A DNA stretch of 64,000 nucleotides from Streptomyces griseoluteus (GTDB taxonomy: Bacteria; Actinomycetota; Actinomycetes; Streptomycetales; Streptomycetaceae): positions 187,091 to 251,090 of the forward strand of contig NZ_SRRU01000007.1 of the NCBI RefSeq assembly GCF_004784465.1. The letters run 5' to 3'. The notes beneath the pieces were generated by a model. It had not been told where the DNA came from, did no database searches, and was given only the letters and a program-made list of their open reading frames with translations. Made by a program: the position numbers and the translations under genes. Positions 50,059 to 58,185 of the stretch are shown here, one piece after another; the first letter of the stretch is position 1, and each line of letters begins with the position of its first letter.

Positions 50059-51578
50059 CCAGCACCCTGCGGCAGCCCGTACCCGTCGAGACCGAGCCGC
50101 GTCCCGGCCGCTGGCTGGCGCTCGCGGTGCTGGTCCTCGCCGTCCTGCTCGTGGCCGTCGACGCCACCGTCCTCGGCCTCGCCACCCCCTACATCAGCGA
50201 GGACCTGCACCCCTCCGGCACCCAGCTGCTGTGGATCGGGGACGTCTACTCGTTCGTCATCGCCGGACTGCTCGTCTCCATGGGCAGCCTCGGCGACCGC
50301 GTCGGCCGCAAGCGCATCCTGTTGTGCGGCGCGGCCGCGTTCGGCGCGATCTCGGTGCTCAACGCCTACGCCGGCACGCCCGGCCTGATGATCCTGTCGC
50401 GGGCCCTGCTCGGCGTGGCGGGGGCCACCCTGATGCCCGCGACCCTCGCGCTGATCCGCAACCTCTTCCACGACCCGCGCGAGCGCAGCCTCGCCATCGG
50501 CGTCTGGGGCGCCACCGCCTCCGCCGGCACGGCCGTCGGCCCGATCGTGGGGGGCTTCCTGCTGGAGCACTTCTGGTGGGGCTCGGTGTTCCTGATCAAC
50601 CTGCCGGTGATGGCGGTCCTGGTCCTGGTCGGCATCCGCACCCTGCCCGAGTCCCGCGACCCGGACCCGGGTCCGTGGGACCTGGCGAGCGTGCTGCTGT
50701 CGCTGGTCGGCATGCTCGCGCTGGTCTACGCGGTCAAGGAGGCCGCCACCCACGGCTTCGGCCCGCTCACCCCGGCCACCGGCCTGCTGGGCGCGGCCGC
50801 GCTGTACGGCTTCGTCCGGCGCCAGCTCACCCTGCCGGCCCCGCTGCTGGACATGCGGCTGTTCAGGCACCGGGGCTTCAGCGGGGCGGTGCTCGCGGAT
50901 CTGCTGACCGTGCTCGGGATGTCGGGGCTGGTGTTCTTCCTGTCCCAGTTCCTGCAACTGGTCCAGGGCAGGCACCCGTTCGAGGCGGGTCTCGCCGAAC
51001 TGCCCGCCGCTGTCGGCGCGGTGGTGGCCGGCCTGATCGCGGGCCGCGCGGCCCGCCGCTTCTCGGTACGCGCGGTGGTCTCCGGCGGCCTCGCCGCGAT
51101 CGGCGTCTCCCTCGCCGTCCTCACCACGCTCGACGCCACCACCGGCTATCCCCTGCTCGGCGCCGCCCTGCTGATCGTCGGCACCGGCGCGGGCTTCTCC
51201 TTCACCGTCACCTCCGACGTGATCCTCTCCAGCGTCGACAAGAACCGCGCCGGCGCGGCCTCAGCGGTCTCGGAAACGGCCTACGAACTGGGCGCGGCCC
51301 TGGGAATCGCCCTGCTGGGCTCCATCGTCACCGCGGCCTACCGTGACTTCGCGGCCCCGCCGGGCACCCCGGAATCGGCCCACGAGTCCCTGGGCGCGGC
51401 GGTGGAAGCATCGGCGGGGATGCCCGCCCCGACGTCCAAGGCGTTGCTGGAAGCGGCCAGAGAGTCGTTCGTGCACGGCCTGCACCTGGCGTCGGGAGCA
51501 GGAGCGGTGGTGTTGCTGACGGCCTCGGCGGCAGCATGGCTCCTGCTGAGGAACCAACGGCTCGACAGGGGTCTTTAG
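50055..51578 (+). CDS. MFS drug exporter (DHA2/QacA-like, 14 TM)
   Basis: A 507-residue integral membrane protein with about fourteen helices. Motif A-like GSLGDRVGRKRILL, the antiporter motif C region GATASAGTAVGPIVGGFLLE and VDATVLGLATPYISEDL mark the DHA2 drug:H+ antiporter family. It is coupled to the TetR gene (ATGA), so it exports the ligand that TetR senses. Its stop TAG is also the first part of the repeat at 51577. Confidence 0.93.
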   Translation: MTSTLRQPVPVETEPRPGRWLALAVLVLAVLLVAVDATVLGLATPYISEDLHPSGTQLLWIGDVYSFVIAGLLVSMGSLGDRVGRKRILLCGAAAFGAISVLNAYAGTPGLMILSRALLGVAGATLMPATLALIRNLFHDPRERSLAIGVWGATASAGTAVGPIVGGFLLEHFWWGSVFLINLPVMAVLVLVGIRTLPESRDPDPGPWDLASVLLSLVGMLALVYAVKEAATHGFGPLTPATGLLGAAALYGFVRRQLTLPAPLLDMRLFRHRGFSGAVLADLLTVLGMSGLVFFLSQFLQLVQGRHPFEAGLAELPAAVGAVVAGLIAGRAARRFSVRAVVSGGLAAIGVSLAVLTTLDATTGYPLLGAALLIVGTGAGFSFTVTSDVILSSVDKNRAGAASAVSETAYELGAALGIALLGSIVTAAYRDFAAPPGTPESAHESLGAAVEASAGMPAPTSKALLEAARESFVHGLHLASGAGAVVLLTASAAAWLLLRNQRLDRGL

Positions 51579-51633
51579 GGGCGCGGGGCTGTGCCGATCG
51601 TGCGGCTGCCGCCGCGGGAGCGCGACCGGCCCC
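51577..51633 (+). repeat. dispersed intergenic repeat, copy 3 (extended form)
   Basis: It begins AGGGGCGCGGGGCTGTG at the MFS stop codon and continues with CGGCTGCCGCCGCGG. It shares AGGGGCGCGGGG with copies 1 and 2, then follows the alternate form often seen downstream of Streptomyces genes (recalled). Confidence 0.55.
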
Positions 51634-51673
51634 CGCACACCCGCACCCGGAAGACGGCCGAATCGCCGAAGGC

Positions 51674-52345
51674 TCAGGCGGCCTTGGCCTTCGTGGCGTA
51701 CATGTCCACGTACTCCTGCCCGGAAAGCCGCATGACCTCGGCCATCACGGAATCGGTGACCGCCCGCAGCACATACCGGTCCCGGTCCATCCCCTCGTAC
51801 CGGGAGAACTCCATCGGCTCGCCGAAGCGCACCGTGACCTTCCCCGGCCGGGGAAAACCCTTTCCGCCGGGCTGAAGCTTGTCCGTCCCGATCATGGCGA
51901 ACGGCACCACGGGCGCCCCCGTCATGAGCGTCAGCCGGGCAATCCCCGTACGCCCCCGGTAAAGCCGCCCGTCGGGAGAACGCGTCCCCTCGGGATAGAT
52001 GCCGAAGACCTTGCCCTCCTCAAGAACCCGGCGCCCGGTCATCAGCGCCGCCACACCACCGTTGGCGCCGTCCCGGTCCACCGGAATCATGCCGACCCCG
52101 GTGAAGAACCAGGCCATGGCCCGCCCCTTGATGCCCTTGCCGGTGACGTACTCGTCCTTGCCGATGAACTGCACCTGCCGCTTGGACACCACAGGCAGCA
52201 CGATCGAGTCGATGAACGTGAGGTGGTTGCCCGCCAGGATCACCGGGCCCTCACCGGGGATGCGCTCGAGGCCCTCCACCTGGGGGCGGAACATCAGGCG
52301 CATGGCCGGCGCGAGCACTGCCTTGATGAGCGCGAAGCGGGACAA
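51674..52345 (-). CDS. plsC: 1-acyl-sn-glycerol-3-phosphate acyltransferase (PlsC), TTG start
   Basis: A 223-residue membrane-associated acyltransferase making phosphatidic acid. Motif I is ILAGNHLTFIDS (H-x4-D). Motif II lies around GMIPVDRDGANGG and motif III is FGIYPEGTRSPDG. VVPFAMIGTD is motif IV-like. The start is TTG at 52345: GGAGG lies 5 nt before it and the family begins SRFALIKAVL exactly here. In-frame codons further upstream run into non-conserved sequence. Confidence 0.9.
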   Translation of the reverse strand: MSRFALIKAVLAPAMRLMFRPQVEGLERIPGEGPVILAGNHLTFIDSIVLPVVSKRQVQFIGKDEYVTGKGIKGRAMAWFFTGVGMIPVDRDGANGGVAALMTGRRVLEEGKVFGIYPEGTRSPDGRLYRGRTGIARLTLMTGAPVVPFAMIGTDKLQPGGKGFPRPGKVTVRFGEPMEFSRYEGMDRDRYVLRAVTDSVMAEVMRLSGQEYVDMYATKAKAA

Positions 52346-52515
52346 CGGGTCCTCCAGGCCGAGCGGACGATATGAGTCTGTGCAGGTGAGGACATTACTC
52401 GCGGCTACGGGAAAAGCGCACATCGGGCCGCGCGATTCACCGAGGTCTTACGTGTTGTTGACACCGGCTCATCCGCCACGGAACCCCCCGGCGTGCCATC
52501 GGCCCGCATCCGCGT

Positions 52516-52559
52516 GTTCCTCCCGAGGTCTCCCCTCCGTCATGTCCACGCCCCTACGA
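52516..52559 (+). promoter_or_regulatory. PHO-box-like direct repeats before the GlpQ-type gene
   Basis: Three consecutive 11-bp units, GTTCCTCCCGA, GGTCTCCCCTC and CGTCATGTCCA (52516-52548), resemble the GTTCAYYYR direct repeats bound by Streptomyces PhoP. TACGAT (52554-52559) can serve as -10. The 287-bp gap also holds TTGACA at 52455 without a matching -10. Confidence 0.5.
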
Positions 52560-52632
52560 TCGGCGCGCACCCCAGGAGACACAGCACAGGTCAGACCCAC
52601 GAAGACCTTCGTAACGACAGCGGGAGACGCGT

Positions 52633-53808
52633 ATGGAAAGCGACCGGACCAACCAGCCCTCGCGCGCGACCGGACGGCGCGCGGTCCTCGGTGCGGCGGT
52701 CCTCGGCGCGGGCGGCGCGGTCCTCGGGCTGCCCTCCGCCGCCCGGGCGGCGGACACCCGGACGGCCGGGTCCGGCGGACGCGGCCTGAAGGGCCTGCCG
52801 GTGCCGACGATCATCGGCCACCGGGGCGCCAGCGGCTACCGCCCCGAGCACACCTTCGGCTCCTACGACCTCGCGCTGGAACTCGGCGCCGACATCGTGG
52901 AGGCCGGTGACCTGGTGCCCACCAAGGACGGGCATCTCGTCTGCCGTCACGAGCCCGAGATCGGCGGCACCACCGACGTCGCCTCGCACCCCGAGTTCGC
53001 CGGCCGCAGGACCACCAAGGTCCTGGACGGCGTCTCCGTCACCGGCTGGTTCACCGAGGACTTCACACTCGCGGAGCTGAAGACGCTGCGCGCCGTCGAG
53101 CGCATCCCGGCCAACCGCCCGCACAACACCCTCTACAACGGCCGCTGGGAGATCCCCACCTTCGAGGAGGTGCTGAAGTGGCAGGACGCCCGCACCCGTG
53201 AGCGTGGCCGCCAGGTGTGGATCTACCCCGAGCTGAAGCACCCGACCTACTTCCGCCGCCTCGGCCTGGACCCGGAGCAGCGGGTGGCCAAGCTGCTGCG
53301 CAAGTACGGCAAGGACACCCGCAATTCGCCGGTCGTCCTGCAGTCCTTCGAGCCGACCAGCATCCAGCGGCTCAACCGGATCGTCGACAATCCGCTGGTC
53401 GTCCTCCTCGACGCCGCGGGCACCCGCCCCTACGACTTCGTCGCCACCGGCGACCCCCGTACGGTGGCCGACCTGGTCACGCCGAAGGGGCTGCGCGAGA
53501 TCGCGGGGTACGCCCAGGGCATCGGCCCCACCCTGGACCTGGTCATCCCCAAGAAGTCCGACGGCACCCTGGGCGAACCGACCCGGCTGGTCGCCGACGC
53601 GCACAAGGTCGGCCTGATCCTGCACCCGTACACCATGCGCAACGAGAACCCGTTCCTCCCGGCCGAGTTCCGCAAGGGCAGCGACCCGGACGGCTACGGG
53701 GACGTGTTCGGCGCGTACCGCGCCTACTTCGCGACTGGGATCGACGGCGTCTTCACCGACAACGCCGACACCGGGGTGCTGGCCCGCGCCGACTTCCTGG
53801 GCCACTGA
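52633..53808 (+). CDS. glpQ: secreted glycerophosphodiester phosphodiesterase (GlpQ type, Tat)
   Basis: A 391-residue extracytoplasmic enzyme releasing glycerol-3-phosphate from glycerophosphodiesters or teichoic acids. The Tat signal (GRRAVLGAAVLGAGGAVLG) is at residues 15-40. Active-site HRGASGYRPEHT places His63 and Glu72. DIVEAGDLVPTKDGHLVCRHE, WIYPELKHPTYF and GIDGVFTDNAD match the bacterial GlpQ group. In S. coelicolor a homologue named glpQ1 is under phosphate and carbon control (recalled), in line with the PHO-box-like repeats here. Confidence 0.94.
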   Translation: MESDRTNQPSRATGRRAVLGAAVLGAGGAVLGLPSAARAADTRTAGSGGRGLKGLPVPTIIGHRGASGYRPEHTFGSYDLALELGADIVEAGDLVPTKDGHLVCRHEPEIGGTTDVASHPEFAGRRTTKVLDGVSVTGWFTEDFTLAELKTLRAVERIPANRPHNTLYNGRWEIPTFEEVLKWQDARTRERGRQVWIYPELKHPTYFRRLGLDPEQRVAKLLRKYGKDTRNSPVVLQSFEPTSIQRLNRIVDNPLVVLLDAAGTRPYDFVATGDPRTVADLVTPKGLREIAGYAQGIGPTLDLVIPKKSDGTLGEPTRLVADAHKVGLILHPYTMRNENPFLPAEFRKGSDPDGYGDVFGAYRAYFATGIDGVFTDNADTGVLARADFLGH

Positions 53809-53861
53809 GGCCGGGCGGAGCGTCAACACCTGCGCCCCGCGCCCGCTGATCCGGGTGACAG

Positions 53862-53898
53862 CGCGCCGTCCCGGAAACCCGCCTGCCGGGACGGCGCG
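53862..53898 (+). terminator. terminator after the GlpQ-type gene
   Basis: CGCGCCGTCCCGG (53862-53874) pairs perfectly with CCGGGACGGCGCG (53886-53898). The loop is 11 nt. The stem ends 11 nt before the next gene's ATG. Confidence 0.8.
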
Positions 53899-53909
53899 TC
53901 TCGACGCAT

Positions 53910-54416
53910 ATGACCCACGACCTGCTGACCGAGCTGCGCCCGCTCCTCACCGCGGAGGCGTCCGCCGAGGCATATGCCTCCGGGAGCGAACCCGGCGATC
54001 TGGAACAGGCCGTCTGGCTCCGGCTGCTGGAGCGGCTGCAGAGCCAGGGCCCGCCCCCGGACCCGTCCGGCTGGCTCCGTGACGCCGTACGCGACGAAGG
54101 GCGGCTGAGCCGCCGTACCCACGGCGTGGAGCGGCCCTACGACGACGAGCCCGCCGACGACACCCGGCCCGGCCCCGAACAGCTCGCCCTCAGCGCGGCC
54201 CGGCACCGGGTGGTGCGGGACGCGGTCCGCAGGCTGCCCGGCCGCTGTCCGCGCATCATGGCGGCCCTGCTCTCCCCGCGCGATCTCACCTACCGCGAGA
54301 TCGCGGGGGAGTTGGGCATCTCACAGGGCAGCCTCGGACCGGAACGCTCCAGATGTCTGGGATGTCTGCGACGAATGCTGGCGGCGGAGGTTGCCAGTGC
54401 CGAAGCACGGGGATAG
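53910..54416 (+). CDS. sigma-70 family-like protein (region 4 HTH)
   Basis: A 168-residue protein. The C-terminal part DAVRRLPGRCPRIMAALL, then LTYREIAGELGISQGSLGPERSRCLGCLRRML is a sigma region 4 helix-turn-helix. The N-terminal half (LEQAVWLRLLERLQSQG, DPSGWLRDAVRDEGRLSRRT) resembles region 2 in shortened form. It may be an ECF-like sigma factor or a DNA-binding regulator derived from one. There is no ribosome binding site before the ATG, and a terminator hairpin ends just upstream. Confidence 0.8.
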   Translation: MTHDLLTELRPLLTAEASAEAYASGSEPGDLEQAVWLRLLERLQSQGPPPDPSGWLRDAVRDEGRLSRRTHGVERPYDDEPADDTRPGPEQLALSAARHRVVRDAVRRLPGRCPRIMAALLSPRDLTYREIAGELGISQGSLGPERSRCLGCLRRMLAAEVASAEARG

Positions 54417-54460
54417 AGGTGGGGGACAACAGCGATCAGGTGAGCGGGAGGCATGCGCAC

Positions 54461-54958
54461 ATGGGCATGAGCGTGACCATCTCGGCGGCGGCCGAGCCGG
54501 ACGCGGAGCAGATCTTCCGGCTCCAGTACCTCTGCTTCCAGAGCGAGGCAGCGCGCTACGGGAACTACCGCATCGACCCGCTGGTGCAGAGCCTTGACCA
54601 GGTGCGCGAGGAGGTCGCCGCCGACTGCGTCTTCGTCGCCCGGCTCGGGGACGAGGTGGTCGGCTCGGTGCGCGGCCGGCTCACCGAGGACGGCGCGGCC
54701 GCCATCGGCATGCTGTGCGTCCACCCCCGCCTGCAGGGCCACGGCATCGGTGCCCGTCTGCTGGGGGCGGCCGAGAAGGCGCTCGCCGAGCAGCGCGGCG
54801 CCACCACGTACCGGATGCGCACCGGGCACCGCAGCGAGAGCGGGCTGCGGCTCTGCCGCAAGCTGGGCTACCGGGCCGTGGGGCGCTCGCTGGGCGCCGA
54901 CGGCGTCGAGATGATCGTCCTGGAGAAGCCGGCCGCCGCCTACGCGGCCACGGCCTGA
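54461..54958 (+). CDS. GNAT family N-acetyltransferase
   Basis: A 165-residue acetyltransferase. The acetyl-CoA motif A is MLCVHPRLQGHGIGARLLGAAEKALAE (Q/R-x-x-G-x-G/A as QGHGIG). CRKLGYRAVGRSLG forms the C-terminal strand. The substrate is unknown. ATG 54461 has GGGAGG upstream, and a second ATG 6 bp later is possible. It follows the sigma-like gene by 44 bp on the same strand. Confidence 0.88.
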   Translation: MGMSVTISAAAEPDAEQIFRLQYLCFQSEAARYGNYRIDPLVQSLDQVREEVAADCVFVARLGDEVVGSVRGRLTEDGAAAIGMLCVHPRLQGHGIGARLLGAAEKALAEQRGATTYRMRTGHRSESGLRLCRKLGYRAVGRSLGADGVEMIVLEKPAAAYAATA

Positions 54959-54980
54959 CACACCTTGGGGGCAGGCGGTC

Positions 54981-55400
54981 TCAGGCCGCCTGCCGCCGCC
55001 GCGCCGCGCGCAGCCAGTACAGCGCGGTCAGGGGCAGCAGTACGGGGATGAAGACGTACCCCATCCCGTAGTCCGACCACACGGTCGCGTCCGGGAACGC
55101 GGACGGCTCGACCAGCGTCCAGGTGCCCACGATCAGCACCCCGGCCAGCTCGGCGGCGCAGCACACCACCGCCGCCCGGCGGGCCCTCTCGCCGCCCCGG
55201 ACCAGGGTGTAGGTGATGAACCCGTACACCACGCCCGCGAGCGCCGACAACGAGTAGGCGAGCGGTGCCCGGTCGAACTCCGTGGCGATCTGGTAGACCG
55301 AGCGCGACACGGCGCCGACCACCATCACGCCGTAGAACCAGACCAGCAGCATGCCCGGCCCGCTGATCAGCCGGGCCGGCTTCTCCTCCAGCGCCGTCAT
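54981..55400 (-). CDS. four-helix membrane protein, unknown function
   Basis: A 139-residue protein with four transmembrane helices (GMLLVWFYGVMVVGAVSR, LAYSLSALAGVVYGFITYTL, AAVVCCAAELAGVLIVGTW, YVFIPVLLPLTALYWL) and a basic C-terminus (RAARRRQ). ATG 55400 follows GGGGAGG. It starts one base after the stop of the next upstream gene, so the pair is an operon. No function is suggested by the sequence. Confidence 0.8.
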   Translation of the reverse strand: MTALEEKPARLISGPGMLLVWFYGVMVVGAVSRSVYQIATEFDRAPLAYSLSALAGVVYGFITYTLVRGGERARRAAVVCCAAELAGVLIVGTWTLVEPSAFPDATVWSDYGMGYVFIPVLLPLTALYWLRAARRRQAA

Positions 55401-55401
55401 G

Positions 55402-55761
55402 TCAGCCTCCCCAGATGTCAAAGAGCCGTACTTCGAGAACGGCCAGCACCACGCCGCCCGCCGCGACCGTCACCGAACCCCAGCGCGTGCGCTCGGCCAG
55501 CGACATGAAGCCCGCCGCCGGGACGCACGCCAGCGCGCCCAGCAGATAGGCCACGAAGATCGTGGTGCCCTGGTCCGGCTTCTCGCCCCGCGCCAGCAGC
55601 ACGATCCCGACGACCAGCTGGACCACGGCCAGCAGGGACACCACGGCCATGCCGATGAAGTGCCAGTCCTTGGTCGGCTGGTCCCGGTGTGCGGCCCAGC
55701 CGCACCAGGCCGCCAGCAGCAGCGCGGCGATCCCGGTCACCAGCGTCAGGGCATTGAGCAT
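55402..55761 (-). CDS. small four-helix membrane protein, unknown function
   Basis: A 119-residue protein with four hydrophobic helices (LVTGIAALLLAAWCGWAA, FIGMAVVSLLAVVQLVVGIVLL, FVAYLLGALACVPAAGFM, VTVAAGGVVLAVLEV). It is the first gene of a two-gene membrane operon. Similar small pairs are common in streptomycetes and uncharacterised. Confidence 0.78.
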   Translation of the reverse strand: MLNALTLVTGIAALLLAAWCGWAAHRDQPTKDWHFIGMAVVSLLAVVQLVVGIVLLARGEKPDQGTTIFVAYLLGALACVPAAGFMSLAERTRWGSVTVAAGGVVLAVLEVRLFDIWGG

Positions 55762-56013
55762 GCGGAGACCTTATTACGGCCGAATCGGACGCCCGTCGCC
55801 GCCCCCGGCACCGGAACGAGCGCCGTGGTGTTGGCCACAGCCGCCCGTGCCGCAGGGCCCGGTGCCGCTCCTCTCCCATCCGCTCCTGTCCCTTGCTGAC
55901 GCGGGTGACCCGGCGCTCACCTGGGACGGCGCGTCTCACCGGCACCATCCACGCCTGTCCAGCATGTGGACGGGCCTCTCCGGTTCGCGCGACCGGTCTG
56001 GTTTACTGACCGC

Positions 56014-56112
56014 ATGACCACGACGAGCAGCCGCACCCTTGCGACCGAGGCGACCCACACGCCCGGTGCTCGTTGTATGTGTCGCATGACGTGCCGAATG
56101 CGCGCCTTCTAG
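56014..56112 (+). CDS. Cys/Met-rich leader peptide upstream of metNIQ
   Basis: A 32-codon ORF starting ATG 56014 and ending TAG. The C-terminal part reads ARCMCRMTCRMRAF: three Cys and three Met within nine residues, with two of the Cys codons being TGT, rare in this genome. TTTACT at 56002-56007 stands 6 nt before the ATG, as for a leaderless transcript. Ribosome stalling here when Cys or Met is scarce could control metN, 223 nt downstream. A shorter version could start at ATG 56077. The rest of the 574-bp gap (55762-56335) holds small GC-rich hairpins such as CTCGC/GCGAG after the ORF. Confidence 0.65.
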   Translation: MTTTSSRTLATEATHTPGARCMCRMTCRMRAF

Positions 56113-56335
56113 AGGGCCCCCGCACCACCGACGAGCCTCGCGCCCCGAAGCGAGAGCCATGGCCCGGCCCGGCTCCGGAACACCGGCGTACCGGACCCCG
56201 TGCCGTTCGCGCACACGCTGTTCTCCCCGGTTCACTCGCCACCGCGAGAACCGTGCCGCGTCCCTGAAATGCAATCCCATGCACCTGTGCCTGGCCACAC
56301 CCGCGCCCGGCACTCGACAGTGACGGAAACCCCCT

Positions 56336-57376
56336 GTGATCACCACCTCGGGCCTGACCAAGGTCTACCGCTCACGCGGCCGTGAGGTCACCGCCCTCGA
56401 CGGCGTCGACCTCCACGTCCGCGAAGGAGAGGTCTACGGCGTCATCGGCCAGTCCGGCGCCGGAAAGTCCTCCCTGATCCGCTGCGTCAACCTGCTGGAG
56501 CGCCCCACCGCCGGCACCGTGACCGTCGCCGGACAGGACCTCACCGCCCTCGCCGGCCGCGGACCGCGCGCGGGCCGGGAGCTGCGCCGGGCCCGCAGCC
56601 ACATCGGCATGGTCTTCCAGCACTTCAACCTGCTGTCCTCGCGCACCGTGCAGGACAACATCGAGCTGCCGCTGGAGATCCTCGGGAAGTCCGGCAAGGA
56701 GCGCTCCCGCAAGGCGCTGGAACTGCTCGACCTCGTCGGTCTCGCCGACAAGGCCAAGTCCTACCCGGCCCAGCTCTCCGGCGGCCAGAAGCAGCGCGTC
56801 GGCATCGCCCGCGCCCTGGCCGGCGACCCCAAGGTGCTGCTCTCCGACGAGGCCACCAGCGCCCTCGACCCGGAGACCACCCGCTCCATCCTCCAGTTGC
56901 TGCGCGACCTGAACCGGCAACTGGGCCTGACCGTCCTGCTGATCACCCACGAGATGGACGTGGTGAAGTCGATCTGCGACTCCGCCGCGCTCATGGAGAA
57001 GGGACGCATCGTGGAATCCGGCACCGTCAGCGAACTGCTGGCCACCCCCGGCTCGCAGCTGGCCTCCGCCCTGTTCCCGGTCGGTGGTGAGGCCAGTGCC
57101 GATGACCGCACCGTCCTCGACATCACCTTCCACGGCGAGGCGGCCACCCAGCCGGTCGTCTCCCAGCTGGCCCGCACCTACAACATCGAGATCTCGATCC
57201 TCGGCGCGGCCATCGACACCGTCGGCGGCCTCCAGATCGGCCGGATGCGCATCGAACTGCCCGGCCGCTACGAGGACAACGTGGTGCCGGTCGGCTTCCT
57301 GCGCGAGCAGGGCCTCCAGGTCGACGTGGTCGACGCCGAGGGTGAGCCGGTTCTGGTGACGGAGGGTGCGAAGTGA
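56336..57376 (+). CDS. metN: methionine ABC transporter ATP-binding protein
   Basis: A 346-residue ATPase. Walker A is GQSGAGKSS (Lys44), the signature is LSGGQKQRVGIARAL, and Walker B is VLLSDEATSALDPET. The C-terminal NIL domain (about 265-346) binds methionine inside the cell and slows transport (trans-inhibition). GTG 56336 is the start. It is coupled to metI by a 4-bp overlap. The long leader with a Cys/Met peptide points to sulfur-amino-acid control. Confidence 0.96.
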   Translation: MITTSGLTKVYRSRGREVTALDGVDLHVREGEVYGVIGQSGAGKSSLIRCVNLLERPTAGTVTVAGQDLTALAGRGPRAGRELRRARSHIGMVFQHFNLLSSRTVQDNIELPLEILGKSGKERSRKALELLDLVGLADKAKSYPAQLSGGQKQRVGIARALAGDPKVLLSDEATSALDPETTRSILQLLRDLNRQLGLTVLLITHEMDVVKSICDSAALMEKGRIVESGTVSELLATPGSQLASALFPVGGEASADDRTVLDITFHGEAATQPVVSQLARTYNIEISILGAAIDTVGGLQIGRMRIELPGRYEDNVVPVGFLREQGLQVDVVDAEGEPVLVTEGAK

Positions 57377-58107
57377 CCTGGTCCGAGATACAGCCGCTGT
57401 TGTCCCAGGCGTGTTCCGAGACGTTCTCGATGGTGCTCTGGTCCACCCTGATCGCCATCGCCCTCGGCCTGCCGCTGGGCATCCTCCTCGTCCTCACCGA
57501 GCGCGGCGGACTGCTCCAGAACGTCGTCGCCAACAAGGTGATCGGCCAGGTCGTGAACGTCGGCCGCTCGATGCCGTTCATCATCCTGATGGTCGCGCTG
57601 ATGAGCTTCACCCGCTGGGTGACCGGCACCACCATCGGCACCACCGCCGCGATCGTGCCGCTCGCCATCGGCGGCATCCCGTTCTTCGCCCGGCTGGTCG
57701 AGACGGCCGTCCGCGAGGTGGACGGCGGACTCGTCGAGGCCGTGCAGGCCATGGGCGGCAACAGCTGGACCATCGTCCGCAAGGTGCTCGTCCCCGAGGC
57801 GCTGCCCTCGCTGATCGCCAGCACCACCACGACGATCATCGCGCTCATCGGCTACTCGGCCATGGCCGGCACGGTCGGCGGCGGCGGACTGGGCGACCTC
57901 GCCGTCCGCTACGGCTACCAGCGCTTCGAGACCGGACTGATGTGGATCACCGTCGGCATCCTCGCCGTCGTCATCTCCCTCATCCAGTTCGCCGGTGACT
58001 TCGCCGCCCGCTCCCTGCACGGCCGTGGCGGCTCCGGACCGGTGCCGAAGCTGCGCCTGCTCAAGGCCAAGGAGCCGGCCGCCGCCGACATCTCCAAGGT
58101 CGCCTGA
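57373..58107 (+). CDS. metI: methionine ABC transporter permease
   Basis: A 244-residue inner-membrane permease with five to six helices. The EAA loop VEAVQAMGGNSWTIVRKVLVPEALPSLIAS couples to MetN. GRSMPFIILMVALM and YSAMAGTVGGGGLGDLAVRYGY are typical of MetI. It forms the translocation path for methionine and probably its sulfoxide or D-isomer. The C-terminal tail (PKLRLLKAKEPAAADISK) is cytoplasmic. Confidence 0.96.
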   Translation: MTWSEIQPLLSQACSETFSMVLWSTLIAIALGLPLGILLVLTERGGLLQNVVANKVIGQVVNVGRSMPFIILMVALMSFTRWVTGTTIGTTAAIVPLAIGGIPFFARLVETAVREVDGGLVEAVQAMGGNSWTIVRKVLVPEALPSLIASTTTTIIALIGYSAMAGTVGGGGLGDLAVRYGYQRFETGLMWITVGILAVVISLIQFAGDFAARSLHGRGGSGPVPKLRLLKAKEPAAADISKVA

Positions 58108-58185
58108 GCGCCCCCGGGCCCCCTCAAGACTTCCCGGCCACCCAAGTCCGGGTTCGCACCACCTCTTTAAGGAAAGGCACTTTTC

